Positions 1 through 6,600 of a stretch of 7,963 bases of DNA are shown here, piece after piece. Every line of letters starts with the position of its first letter. Position 1 is the first letter of the stretch. Both the position numbers and the translations under genes were made by a program. This DNA is from Oscillospiraceae bacterium (lineage in GTDB: Bacteria; Bacillota; Clostridia; Oscillospirales; Oscillospiraceae): NCBI GenBank assembly GCA_017936205.1, contig JAGBGB010000135.1:1-7963 (forward strand), in the 5' to 3' direction. Under the pieces are notes generated by a model. It saw nothing but the letters and a program-made list of their open reading frames with translations, was not told the DNA's origin and ran no database searches.

Positions 1-3000
1 AACGGTGGTTCGAGGATCTGGGATCGGATAGCTACAGCCTGCCGGACTATGGTGGTGGGTATGCCAGTTCAAGTGGCTATGACACGGATGCACTCCGCTG
101 GAATTATTACCGCAAGCGTGCAGAGGGACAGAATACCCTTGTTATTAACCCCGATGCTACGGGGGGGCAGACGGTTACAGCCAAATGCCAGATCACAGAC
201 TATCAGAGTAGCTATAACGGTGGCTTTGCCAAGGTCAATATGCTCAATGCGTATAAAGCCTATGGTGCAAGTGCTGCCAACCGTGCTTTGATGCTATTCG
301 ACAATCGGAGCCGCGTGCTCCTTCGGGATGAAATAACCTGCTCCGCATCTTCCAAGATCTACTGGTTTGCCCATACCAAGGCAGCAGTGACCCTTTCTTC
401 GGACAAGAAAACTGCGGAGCTGACCTTGAACGGCAAGACCCTTCTGGCACAGATCTGCAGCCCCTCTACTGCAAAGTTCAGCCTCATGAACGCAACGGCT
501 CTGTCCACCTCGCCCAAGCCCACAGGAGAGCTGTCAAGAGATGAATATCGCAAGCTCTGTATTTCGCTCAGCGGTGTCACCTCTGCCAATATTGCTGTGG
601 TCTTTACCCCCATTGTGGAAGAAAGCGATCGGGACAAGTATCTGCCCACGGGAGGAATTTCTGTCTTTTCAAGCTTCCTCAGTGGGAAGGATCCTGCTGT
701 AGAGCTGACTGCCAATGCAGAGGGCGTTTATGAGATCTACACTGCAGAGCAGCTCCATGCCTTCTCTAAGGCAGTCAATGCCGGAGATACCTTCGCAGGC
801 AAAACTGTCCGCTTAATGAATGACATTGACCTGACGGGCAGAAGCTTCACCCCTATCGGTGGGGGAGGCGGTGAGGGGGTCTTCAAGGGCACCTTCGACG
901 GTGGAAAGCATTGTATCAAGAATCTCTTTGTTTTTGAACGCTCTGCAGGCTCTGTAGGCTTCTTCGGTAAGGCCGGTGGTGCTACCATCAAGGATCTTGG
1001 CATTGAAAGCGGCATTGTCTTCGGCGGCAAGGCATCTGCCGGTCTCGTTGGCGCCGGCTCCTCTGTGACCATTAGCGGCTGCTACAATCGGGCAACTGTC
1101 ATTTCCACCGCAGGCAACAGTGGCGGCATTGTGGGACAGCTTGGTGGTACTTCCAAAATCAGCAATTGCTATAACCACGCAAACATCCGCTCCACCGACG
1201 GCGGTGCAGGTGGCATTGTTGGCTATATTTCCAGTGCTACGACAACGGAGATCCTGTCCTGCTATCATGTGGGAACCCTCACGGACGGCTTAGGTAAGCT
1301 GGGGCTCATCGGTTCCTACAACACGGTTACGGAGAGCTTGCTGATCAAGCACATTACGGTGAAGAATTGCTTCTCAACCACCAATATTAAGAGCAGCACC
1401 GTGACCAATAATTCCACCTTGGAAAGCTACAGCGGCAACAAGAAGGTTTCTGCTGCTCAGCTTATGGACTCTCTGCCTTCGGATGCCTTCATGTACGACT
1501 GTGAGTGGGAAAACGGAGGCTACCCTGTATTCACATGGCAGTGTGATACGGTTCTTCCCGAGGATCTGGTCCTGAATACAGAAGCTGAGCTTCGTCTCCT
1601 TGCCTATACGGTCAACAGCGGCAAGGATGATTTCACAGGAAAAACCGTAAAATTAGGACAGAATATTGACTTGGATTCCCGTGAGTGGATCCCCATCGGT
1701 GGCAGCGAAACAGAGAACAGCACCAGCCGCTCCTTCCGTGGCACCTTCGACGGACAGGGCTACGGCATTCGGAATCTCAGCGTGACCACCGGGAACTATT
1801 ATGCCGGTTTCTTTGGCGCTATGCGAGGCACGGTCCGCAACTTTGGCATTCTCAGCGGACGGGTGGTAGGCAACTATAAGACAGGTGCTCTGGTGGGCTC
1901 CTTCTCCGGAACCATGGAGAACTGCTTCAGTCGAGCCAGCATCAGCGGCACAGGCCAAACCGGCGGCCTTATTGGTATGTCCGGAAAGCTGACCATGTCC
2001 AACTGCTACTGTACCGGCTCTGTCAGTGCAAGCACCAGTGCGGGAGGCTTGGTAGGCTTCCTATCCAGTTCTGCCTCCAATACCGTTATGAAGAACTCCT
2101 ACAGTTCCGCTACCCTCAGTGGCTCCGCTAAGGGAAGCCTTGCAGCAAGTATCAGTACAAGCGCCCTGTCTGTTACCATGAGCAACTGTCATGGCATCAG
2201 CAGCTATTCCCTTGTTCCTTCGGGGAGCACCTGCACCCTCAGCGGCTGCACTGCTTTGGCTGGGGCTGATCTGAAGGCAGCAGCGGCAACTCTGGGAACC
2301 GCCTTCTATGCAGATTCTCTCTATCCTCAGAATGGGGGATATCCCTTGCTGCAGGTCTTCGCCTATGGGGTGGAGCTGCCCACTCTGACTCCCAACGAGC
2401 AGGGGGTTTACGAAATTTCCACAGCCCAAGAGCTGCGAGCTCTGGCAAAGGCAGTCAATGTGGATGCCAATACCTTCGCAGGGAAGACCGTTCGCCTCAT
2501 GGCAGATATTGACTTGGAGCAACGGGAATGGATGCCCATCGGCACAGACCGTTCCTTTGCAGGCACCTTTGACGGCAATGGTCACTGTATCGAAAATCTC
2601 TGCATTACCTCCGGCAATAACTATGTAGGTCTCTTTGGCAGACTGGCAGGAGCGACCGTAGAGAACCTTGGTATCGAAAGCGGTACTGTAATGGGTACCG
2701 GGAAGGTTTCTGCTTTGGCAGGTTCCATCCGCAATGGCACCGTGATCCGTGGCTGCTACAATCGGGCTACGGTCAGCGGCAGAACCATCGTCGGCGGTCT
2801 GGTGGGCATGGTAGGCCCCACCAACTGTCTGGTGGAGAGCTGCTACAACGCAGGCTCCGTTAGTGCCTACAGCTCCGTGGGCGGTGTCATAGGCTATCTG
2901 GCAGGGGATACCACCAACTTTACAGTCAAGAACTGCTACGAGGGCTCCGACTCCGGACTTGGTCTGCTCGGTGTCAGCCACGCCTCCGTTACGACTGCGA

Positions 3001-4940
3001 AAATGGAGAACTGTTATGCCATTGATACGGGCTCCTTGGTGGGCACGCAGAACTCCCTGGTCATTACCGGCAGCGGAACCCTCACTGCTGCCCAGCTTCA
3101 GGGAAAGGCAGCAGAAATGGGAACCGCCTTTGCAGAGGACTATCTGACGAAGAATCAGCTGTATCCCGTCCTGCAGTGGGAGAATGCACAAGCAAGCACC
3201 TCCTTCCAAAAGAAGGATGGTATCAACCTGATCCAATCGGAGGCAGATCTGCGGCTGCTGGCCTATCTTGTAGGGAAGGGAGAACGATTCCTGAGACAGC
3301 AATTCCTCCTGACCACAGATCTGGATCTGGGATCCCGACCCTGGCTGCCCATCGGTGGGGCTTATGCCTCCGGGACAATTTACTTTAAGGGCAGCTTCGA
3401 CGGTGGCGGTCATAAGATCAGCAATTTGAATGTACGCACCCAAGGAAATCACGGTGGCTTGTTCGGCATTGTGTCCGATGGTGTGATCGAGAATCTGGGT
3501 ATTGAAAGCGGAACTGTCCTTGCCAAGCAGTATGCAGGGGGACTGGTTGCCAGAGTCTATGCCAATGCTACCATCCGCAGCTGCTATAACAAGGCGGCAG
3601 TCTATGCCAATTCCAACAGTGGTGGTCTCATCGGCAGAATCAACAGCAGTAATGTCACCGTAGAGAACTGCTATAACACCGGTGTGGTCACGGCAAAGAC
3701 CACAGGCAGCTCCACAGGCAGCTTTGTAGGCATCCTGTCTGCGGGGATCGAGAATACTTGGCTGCGGAACTGCTACAATGTGGGCAACCGCTATGGTCTG
3801 GTAGGTGCAGGCGGCACGGACATGGTCAACAGCGGTGCAGAAAACTGCTACTCCACAGGCTCCCTGCGGCTGTATAAGACAGCCAATTCTATGATCCTGA
3901 AGAGCTGCACCCAGGTCTCCGATGAAGCAATGAAGACCCTTGCTCCCACCCTGGGACAGGCATTTACAGCAGATGCAGAGGGCATCAACAGGGGCTATCC
4001 CATCCTTACATGGGAGCTGGGTGGTCCCAAGGTGGATGAAAGCATCGTGATCAAGCACACCTTGAATTTAGCAAGTGATATTTCCATCAACTATGCTGTG
4101 GAAGCAGCTCTGCTGAAGGGCTATGACAGCTTCTATCTGCAGTGCCAGCTCTATGACGGACGATCCATGCAGATCCAGCCTGTGCTGACGGGCAGTTATT
4201 ATTACTTTACCCTTGAGGGCTTTGCTGCCATCAATATGAATGATACGGTTTCTGCAACCCTCCATATGACCAAGGGGGGACGGGAATTCCTCTCTCATGA
4301 GGATCGGTATTCCGTGGCACAGTATGCCTACTCCCAGCTGAATAAGGAAGGGGCAAGTGCTACACTGAAGGCCCTGTGTGCCGACCTGCTCCGCTACGGC
4401 TCCGCTGCTCAGAGCTTTAAGGGCTACCGTACCGACAGTCTGGCAGATGCAGCCATGACGGAGGCAAACCGCACCTTCCTCAGTGATCTGAATGCTGTGA
4501 CCTTCGGCAACAACAATGTTACCCTGAACGATCTGGACGCTCCCACCGTTACATGGGCAGGTAAGGCACTGAATCTGGAGAGCAAGGTGGCTCTGAAGTA
4601 TGTGATCGATACCTCTGCCTACAAGGGGGATCTGAAGGATCTGAGTCTCCGCCTGTCCTATGTGGATTATTTGGGTCAGACGCAGACTGCAGTGGTTTCT
4701 GAATTAGAGGTATACGGTGCGGGAGAGAACCGCTATGCCTTCTCCTTCGACGGCTTGCTGGCAGCGGAGCTGCGCAGTGTGGTTTCTGCAGCGGTATACA
4801 GTGGAGATACTCAGGTGTCTCCCACCCTCCGTTACAGTGCGGATACCTACGGCAACAACCGCACCGGTCAGCTCCTGACCCTGTGCAAGGCACTGTTTGC
4901 CTACTCCGACACAGCGCTGCGATTTTTCCGCAGCAACTGA
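1..4940 (+). CDS. Heparinase II/III-like polysaccharide lyase with four GLUG modules (5' partial)
   Basis: The frame is open from base 3 to the TGA at 4938-4940 (1645 visible residues). The first in-frame ATG, at 240, has no ribosome binding site and lies inside a conserved domain, so the real start is upstream. Visible residues 1 to about 205 match the C-terminal beta-sandwich of heparinase II/III-like lyases: RWFEDLGSDSYSLPDYGGGY, then RWNYYRKRAEGQNTLVINP. This family cleaves acidic glycans by beta-elimination; the catalytic alpha-barrel half is not in view. Four tandem modules with NCY/GGLVG (GLUG) repeats follow, then a duplicated C-terminal domain ending RFFRSN. No LPXTG signal, transmembrane helix or dockerin is visible at the C-terminus. 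Such proteins are normally exported, but any signal peptide would be outside the window. The substrate cannot be read from this part. The lyase-domain call is good by motif; the activity is inferred. Confidence 0.85.
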   Translation, partial: RWFEDLGSDSYSLPDYGGGYASSSGYDTDALRWNYYRKRAEGQNTLVINPDATGGQTVTAKCQITDYQSSYNGGFAKVNMLNAYKAYGASAANRALMLFDNRSRVLLRDEITCSASSKIYWFAHTKAAVTLSSDKKTAELTLNGKTLLAQICSPSTAKFSLMNATALSTSPKPTGELSRDEYRKLCISLSGVTSANIAVVFTPIVEESDRDKYLPTGGISVFSSFLSGKDPAVELTANAEGVYEIYTAEQLHAFSKAVNAGDTFAGKTVRLMNDIDLTGRSFTPIGGGGGEGVFKGTFDGGKHCIKNLFVFERSAGSVGFFGKAGGATIKDLGIESGIVFGGKASAGLVGAGSSVTISGCYNRATVISTAGNSGGIVGQLGGTSKISNCYNHANIRSTDGGAGGIVGYISSATTTEILSCYHVGTLTDGLGKLGLIGSYNTVTESLLIKHITVKNCFSTTNIKSSTVTNNSTLESYSGNKKVSAAQLMDSLPSDAFMYDCEWENGGYPVFTWQCDTVLPEDLVLNTEAELRLLAYTVNSGKDDFTGKTVKLGQNIDLDSREWIPIGGSETENSTSRSFRGTFDGQGYGIRNLSVTTGNYYAGFFGAMRGTVRNFGILSGRVVGNYKTGALVGSFSGTMENCFSRASISGTGQTGGLIGMSGKLTMSNCYCTGSVSASTSAGGLVGFLSSSASNTVMKNSYSSATLSGSAKGSLAASISTSALSVTMSNCHGISSYSLVPSGSTCTLSGCTALAGADLKAAAATLGTAFYADSLYPQNGGYPLLQVFAYGVELPTLTPNEQGVYEISTAQELRALAKAVNVDANTFAGKTVRLMADIDLEQREWMPIGTDRSFAGTFDGNGHCIENLCITSGNNYVGLFGRLAGATVENLGIESGTVMGTGKVSALAGSIRNGTVIRGCYNRATVSGRTIVGGLVGMVGPTNCLVESCYNAGSVSAYSSVGGVIGYLAGDTTNFTVKNCYEGSDSGLGLLGVSHASVTTAKMENCYAIDTGSLVGTQNSLVITGSGTLTAAQLQGKAAEMGTAFAEDYLTKNQLYPVLQWENAQASTSFQKKDGINLIQSEADLRLLAYLVGKGERFLRQQFLLTTDLDLGSRPWLPIGGAYASGTIYFKGSFDGGGHKISNLNVRTQGNHGGLFGIVSDGVIENLGIESGTVLAKQYAGGLVARVYANATIRSCYNKAAVYANSNSGGLIGRINSSNVTVENCYNTGVVTAKTTGSSTGSFVGILSAGIENTWLRNCYNVGNRYGLVGAGGTDMVNSGAENCYSTGSLRLYKTANSMILKSCTQVSDEAMKTLAPTLGQAFTADAEGINRGYPILTWELGGPKVDESIVIKHTLNLASDISINYAVEAALLKGYDSFYLQCQLYDGRSMQIQPVLTGSYYYFTLEGFAAINMNDTVSATLHMTKGGREFLSHEDRYSVAQYAYSQLNKEGASATLKALCADLLRYGSAAQSFKGYRTDSLADAAMTEANRTFLSDLNAVTFGNNNVTLNDLDAPTVTWAGKALNLESKVALKYVIDTSAYKGDLKDLSLRLSYVDYLGQTQTAVVSELEVYGAGENRYAFSFDGLLAAELRSVVSAAVYSGDTQVSPTLRYSADTYGNNRTGQLLTLCKALFAYSDTALRFFRSN
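723..1545 (+). repeat. GLUG module 1 within the lyase gene
   Basis: The module starts GVYEIYTAEQLHAFSKAVN and continues with a GKTVRLMNDIDL strand and a TPIGG...FKGTFDGG segment. It then carries GLUG units such as SGGIVGQLGG, ISNCYNHANI and GGIVGYIS, and closes with GGYPVFTW. This is the usual lead-in plus beta-helix-like repeat seen in Firmicutes surface proteins. The GLUG function is not well defined; a structural stalk or glycan- or adhesion-related role is the usual guess. Confidence 0.8.
1560..2370 (+). repeat. GLUG module 2 within the lyase gene
   Basis: The module begins EDLVLNTEAELRLLAYTVN and continues GKTVKLGQNIDLDSREWIPIGG and RGTFDGQGYGIRNLSV. GLUG units follow (GALVGSFSG, MENCFSRASI, GGLIGMSG, SNCYCTGSV, GGLVGFLS). 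It closes with LGTAFYAD and GGYPLLQ. It has the same order of parts as module 1, but the sequence is well diverged. Confidence 0.8.
2403..3180 (+). repeat. GLUG module 3 within the lyase gene
   Basis: The module begins GVYEISTAQELRALAKAVN, close to the module 1 lead-in, and continues GKTVRLMADIDLEQREWMPIG and AGTFDGNGHCIENL. It contains LGIESGTV, RGCYNRATVSG, GGLVGMVG, ESCYNAGSVS and GGVIGYLAG, and ends MGTAFAEDY and LYPVLQW. Modules 1 and 3 share lead-in wording (GVYEI.TA..L.A..KAVN) that modules 2 and 4 replace with a LRLLAY type. Confidence 0.8.
3219..4017 (+). repeat. GLUG module 4 within the lyase gene
   Basis: The module begins GINLIQSEADLRLLAYLVG, resembling the module 2 lead-in (LRLLAY), and continues LLTTDLDLGSRPWLPIGG and KGSFDGGGHKISNL. 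It has LGIESGTV, RSCYNKAAV, GGLIGRIN and ENCYNTGVV units and closes LGQAFTAD and GYPILTWE. The 1-3 and 2-4 resemblance suggests that a two-module unit was duplicated. Confidence 0.8.
4032..4937 (+). repeat. Duplicated C-terminal domain of the lyase gene product
   Basis: After the last GLUG module the protein carries two diverged copies of one domain. Copy 1 runs from about 4053 (KHTLNLASDISINYAVE) to about 4430, with RYSVAQYAYSQLN and LKALCADLLRYGSAAQSF. Copy 2 runs from about 4560 (GKALNLESKVALKYVID) to the stop, with RYSADTYGNN and LLTLCKALFAYSDTALRF. Similar tails occur at the end of large exoproteins of gut Clostridia. They may anchor the protein or bind glycan, but no function is established here. 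Confidence 0.6.
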
Positions 4941-4942
4941 TC

Positions 4943-5027
4943 ATACTTATTTCTAATAAAACGGATGAACCGTTTTATTATGCCGCGGTAAGCGGCATGG
5001 CGGCAAAGCCGCCAAGAAATGCCGTGT
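4943..5027 (+). repeat. Three-hairpin cloverleaf-like palindromic element, copy 1
   Basis: Three hairpins sit side by side almost without unpaired bases. TAATAAAACGG (4954-4964) pairs with CCGTTTTATTA (4970-4980). TGCCGC (4981-4986) pairs with GCGGCA (4992-4997). TGGCGGC (4998-5004) pairs with GCCGCCA (5008-5014). They are closed by an outer stem of ATTTC (4949-4953) with GAAAT (5016-5020), continued after a small internal loop by ATAC (4943-4946) with GTGT (5024-5027, one wobble pair). The element starts two bases after the lyase stop codon. It could be a mobile palindromic repeat, or an RNA structure stabilising the mRNA 3' end. Confidence 0.6.
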
Positions 5028-5028
5028 A

Positions 5029-5112
5029 ATACTGTTCTTGCCGCCATAGGCGGTGCAGGATATTCATCCTGCAATAAAATGGTTTTCAAACCATTTTATC
5101 AAGAAACAGTAT
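5029..5112 (-). repeat. Three-hairpin cloverleaf-like palindromic element, copy 2 (inverted)
   Basis: The outer stem is ATACTGTTCTTG (5029-5040) with CAAGAAACAGTAT (5100-5112): 12 pairs with one bulged A at 5106 (or an adjacent A). It encloses three directly abutting hairpins: CCGCC/GGCGG (5041-5053), TGCAGGAT/ATCCTGCA (5054-5073) and ATAAAATGGTTT/AAACCATTTTAT (5074-5099). Every base from 5029 to 5112 is in a stem, hairpin loop or single bulge. Read on the minus strand, the order is AT-rich hairpin, middle TGC hairpin, GGCGG hairpin. This matches copy 1 on the plus strand, so the two form an inverted pair. Confidence 0.65.
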
Positions 5113-5121
5113 CATAAGCGG

Positions 5122-5168
5122 CTGTCGGGTGGCTCCCAATTACAGGGAACCACCCGACAGTGTTTTTA
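5122..5168 (+). terminator. Rho-independent terminator of the lyase gene
   Basis: CTGTCGGGTGGCTCCC (5122-5137) pairs with GGGAACCACCCGACAG (5145-5160) with a single C/A mismatch and a 7-base loop. TGTTTTTATG follows. The U-run is on the plus-strand side only, so it serves the lyase transcript and not the opposing oxidoreductase gene. It lies about 180 bp past the stop codon because the two cloverleaf-like elements sit in between. Confidence 0.88.
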
Positions 5169-5182
5169 TGCTATTTTGTATT

Positions 5183-5456
5183 CGTTCCCCCAAGAAGATC
5201 GCCAATACGGACAACACAAATCCGATTTATCGCACAGTTTGATTTACCCCTTCGTTGTGGCGCGCATTGCGCGGCCGGTTCATGGCGTTACGCCCTGAAC
5301 ACCAAAACCACCGAAAATGATGTAATTTCTCCAAAAAACGAAACATTTTTCACAACCACCAATTCTTGGTGGTTGTCGGACGCGCAATGCGCGCCCCTAC
5401 GAATGGTACGATAAATCGGAATTTGACGGTGGCTGTTTTGGGATTTGTTTGGGAAA
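5183..5456. repeat. Long imperfect inverted repeat, MITE-like element
   Basis: Two arms face each other across about 175 bp. The best part is AAATCCGATTTATCG (5218-5232) against CGATAAATCGGAATTT (5409-5424), one extra base. Similarity extends outward with mismatches to about 5183 and 5456, nearly reaching the oxidoreductase stop codon. Inside, GGCGCGCATTGCGCGGCC (5259-5276) mirrors GGACGCGCAATGCGCGCCCC (5378-5397). The central part holds a GTTCA/TGAAC plus GGCG/CGCC hairpin (5278-5300) and a perfect 11-bp hairpin, ACAACCACCAA/TTGGTGGTTGT (5352-5376). There is no credible gene inside. The form fits a non-autonomous transposable or intergenic palindromic repeat; no target-site duplication was identified. 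Confidence 0.6.
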
Positions 5457-5463
5457 GGGTGGG

Positions 5464-6456
5464 TTACTTGTTGTAGCCGATGGCGGTGAGGATGCGGTCT
5501 ACGGTTCGGGCATTGGCGAGGGAGAAGGCTTCTGTTACCAGAGGCTGGGATTCTCCTGCGATGCAGCGACCTAACTGCTCTACCTCCAGACGGTAGTTGT
5601 GGGGGACGGAAACGACCTTGATCTCATCCCTGCCGTCGAAGGTCTTGAGACGATAGCTCAGCTCACCGGGGGAATTGAAGCCGAACTCTACAGACTCAAT
5701 GGAGCCCAAGGTGCTGTGGATCTGGAAGCGGTTCAGGAAGGAGTTCTTCTCCGTAGCCAGAACCATGCCGCAATCGAAGGTTGCCTTCATGCCTCCCCCG
5801 AAGTCCATTAGCACGCTGGTAAACAGGTCGATGCCCTCCGGGGAGAAGCTGCTGATGCCCTGTACCCGAACAGGCTCCTTGCCTAACAGTCTCAGGATCA
5901 GACTGCTGCAATACACACCCAGATCATAGGTGCAGCCGCCTAAGGTGTCCCGTCGCATACGAATGTTTTCCGGCACATAGTCCGAGGTGATCAGGGCAGC
6001 CTCCATATATTTGGGCTCACCGATCACGCCGCTGCGGAGCTCCTGTTCCAATGCGGCAATGTAAGGGCTGTGCTGGTAGGCGAATGCCTCCATTAAATAC
6101 ACACCGGCTTCCTTTGCTGCGGCGAACATCTCTTTTGCATCTTGCTCTGTGGGGGCAAGGGGCTTTTCGCAGAGCACATGCTTCCCTGCCTTCAGTGCCT
6201 TGATGGTCCATTCATGGTGCATGGTATTGGGCAGTGGATTGTAGATGGCTTCTACATTGGGATCCTTCAGAAGCTCCTCATAGCTGCCGTAGGCGACTTG
6301 GAAGCCGTATTTCTCCTTGAAGTGCAGAGCCTTCTCCATAGATCTGCCTGCAATGGCATAGAGCTCACAGTTCTCCGCCTGTCTCATGCCCTCGGCGGTA
6401 TCCCGCTCAAAAATATAGGCGGTTCCCAGAACGCCCCATTTGATTTTTCGATCCAT
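5464..6456 (-). CDS. Gfo/Idh/MocA family NAD(P)-dependent oxidoreductase
   Basis: The product is 330 residues, a normal length for the family. It has an N-terminal Rossmann fold with WGVLGTAYI at residues 7-15 (G-x-x-G-x-A nucleotide loop) and NPLPNTMHHEWTIKAL at 73-88. The hallmark CEKPLAP is at 96-102, with K98 as the expected catalytic lysine, followed by LMEAFAYQHSP at 121-131. GGCTYDLGVYC at 173-183 places D178 and Y182 at the positions used by dihydrodiol and xylose dehydrogenase-type members. These enzymes oxidise or reduce sugars and related polyols in the cytoplasm; the substrate cannot be told from sequence. The start is supported by AGGAGG (plus-strand 6465-6470) 8 bases before the ATG. 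The gene stands alone, convergent with the lyase gene and divergent from the sigma operon. No clear terminator was found behind it. Confidence 0.93.
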   Translation of the reverse strand: MDRKIKWGVLGTAYIFERDTAEGMRQAENCELYAIAGRSMEKALHFKEKYGFQVAYGSYEELLKDPNVEAIYNPLPNTMHHEWTIKALKAGKHVLCEKPLAPTEQDAKEMFAAAKEAGVYLMEAFAYQHSPYIAALEQELRSGVIGEPKYMEAALITSDYVPENIRMRRDTLGGCTYDLGVYCSSLILRLLGKEPVRVQGISSFSPEGIDLFTSVLMDFGGGMKATFDCGMVLATEKNSFLNRFQIHSTLGSIESVEFGFNSPGELSYRLKTFDGRDEIKVVSVPHNYRLEVEQLGRCIAGESQPLVTEAFSLANARTVDRILTAIGYNK

Positions 6457-6462
6457 AAATTG

Positions 6463-6510
6463 TTCCTCCTTTTTTCTTTCTATTATACCAAATCAAGGCA
6501 GAAAGAACAA
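6463..6510 (-). promoter_or_regulatory. Promoter and ribosome binding site of the oxidoreductase gene
   Basis: On the minus strand a perfect TATAAT (plus 6482-6487) is preceded by TGG, giving an extended -10 (TGn). A weak -35, TTGTTC (plus 6505-6510), lies 17 bases further up. AGGAGG (plus 6465-6470) lies 8 bases before the start codon. The leader is very short, roughly 18-20 bases, so there is no room for a riboswitch. Confidence 0.75.
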
Positions 6511-6522
6511 TCCTTTTCTTTT

Positions 6523-6551
6523 TTGGAATTTTGTCCAATTTCCCTCATAAA
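6523..6551 (+). promoter_or_regulatory. Candidate promoter of the sigma factor operon
   Basis: TTGGAA (6523-6528) and CATAAA (6546-6551) are spaced by 17 bases, each matching 4 of 6 positions of the housekeeping consensus. A pseudo-palindrome, GGAATTTTGTCCAATTTCC (6525-6543), overlaps the spacer and could be an operator. I see no convincing ECF-type -35/-10 pair, so autoregulation by the sigma factor itself is not supported by motif. Confidence 0.4.
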
Positions 6552-6585
6552 AACCGTCTTACTAAGTAGAGTGCACTCAAAGAGA

Positions 6586-6590
6586 AAGGA
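6586..6590 (+). promoter_or_regulatory. Ribosome binding site of the sigma factor gene
   Basis: AAGGA lies 10 bases before the ATG at 6601. It decides the start. The same frame is open upstream to an ATG at 6142, but that stretch runs antisense through the oxidoreductase gene and both promoters, and adds over 150 residues unlike any sigma factor. Confidence 0.7.
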
Positions 6591-6600
6591 ACCTGCAAAT

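Noticed and set aside
240..242. ATG as start of the large plus-strand gene
   Set aside because: The frame is open upstream to the window edge and encodes conserved lyase sequence there. No ribosome binding site precedes it.
2061..4058. Long antisense open frame of 665 codons on the minus strand
   Set aside because: It runs opposite the GLUG modules. The product is rich in Cys, His, Ala and Gly with no recognisable domain. The sense frame is clearly coding, with conserved repeats throughout, and its codon bias keeps the opposite frame free of stops.
5029..5112. tRNA gene suggested by the cloverleaf shape
   Set aside because: There is no TTC-type T-loop, no anticodon arm with standard loop size, no acceptor end, and stem lengths are wrong. 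The three loops (3, 4 and 2 bases) are too small.
5259..5397. CRISPR-like array from the repeated GCGCGC palindromes
   Set aside because: There are only two copies, inverted rather than direct, with no regular spacing.
5053..5414. Two overlapping small open frames in the spacer (5053-5298 and 5160-5414)
   Set aside because: They cross the palindromic elements and the terminator, lack ribosome binding sites, and give no protein-like composition.
6525..6558. ECF promoter (GGAATTTT with CGTC) for autoregulation
   Set aside because: The gap between the two blocks is about 24 bases, too long for an ECF promoter, and the -35 block lacks the usual AAC core.
6142..6600. Upstream ATG extending the sigma factor gene
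   Set aside because: The extension would be antisense to the oxidoreductase gene and across its promoter. A ribosome binding site and a typical sigma N-terminus place the start at 6601.
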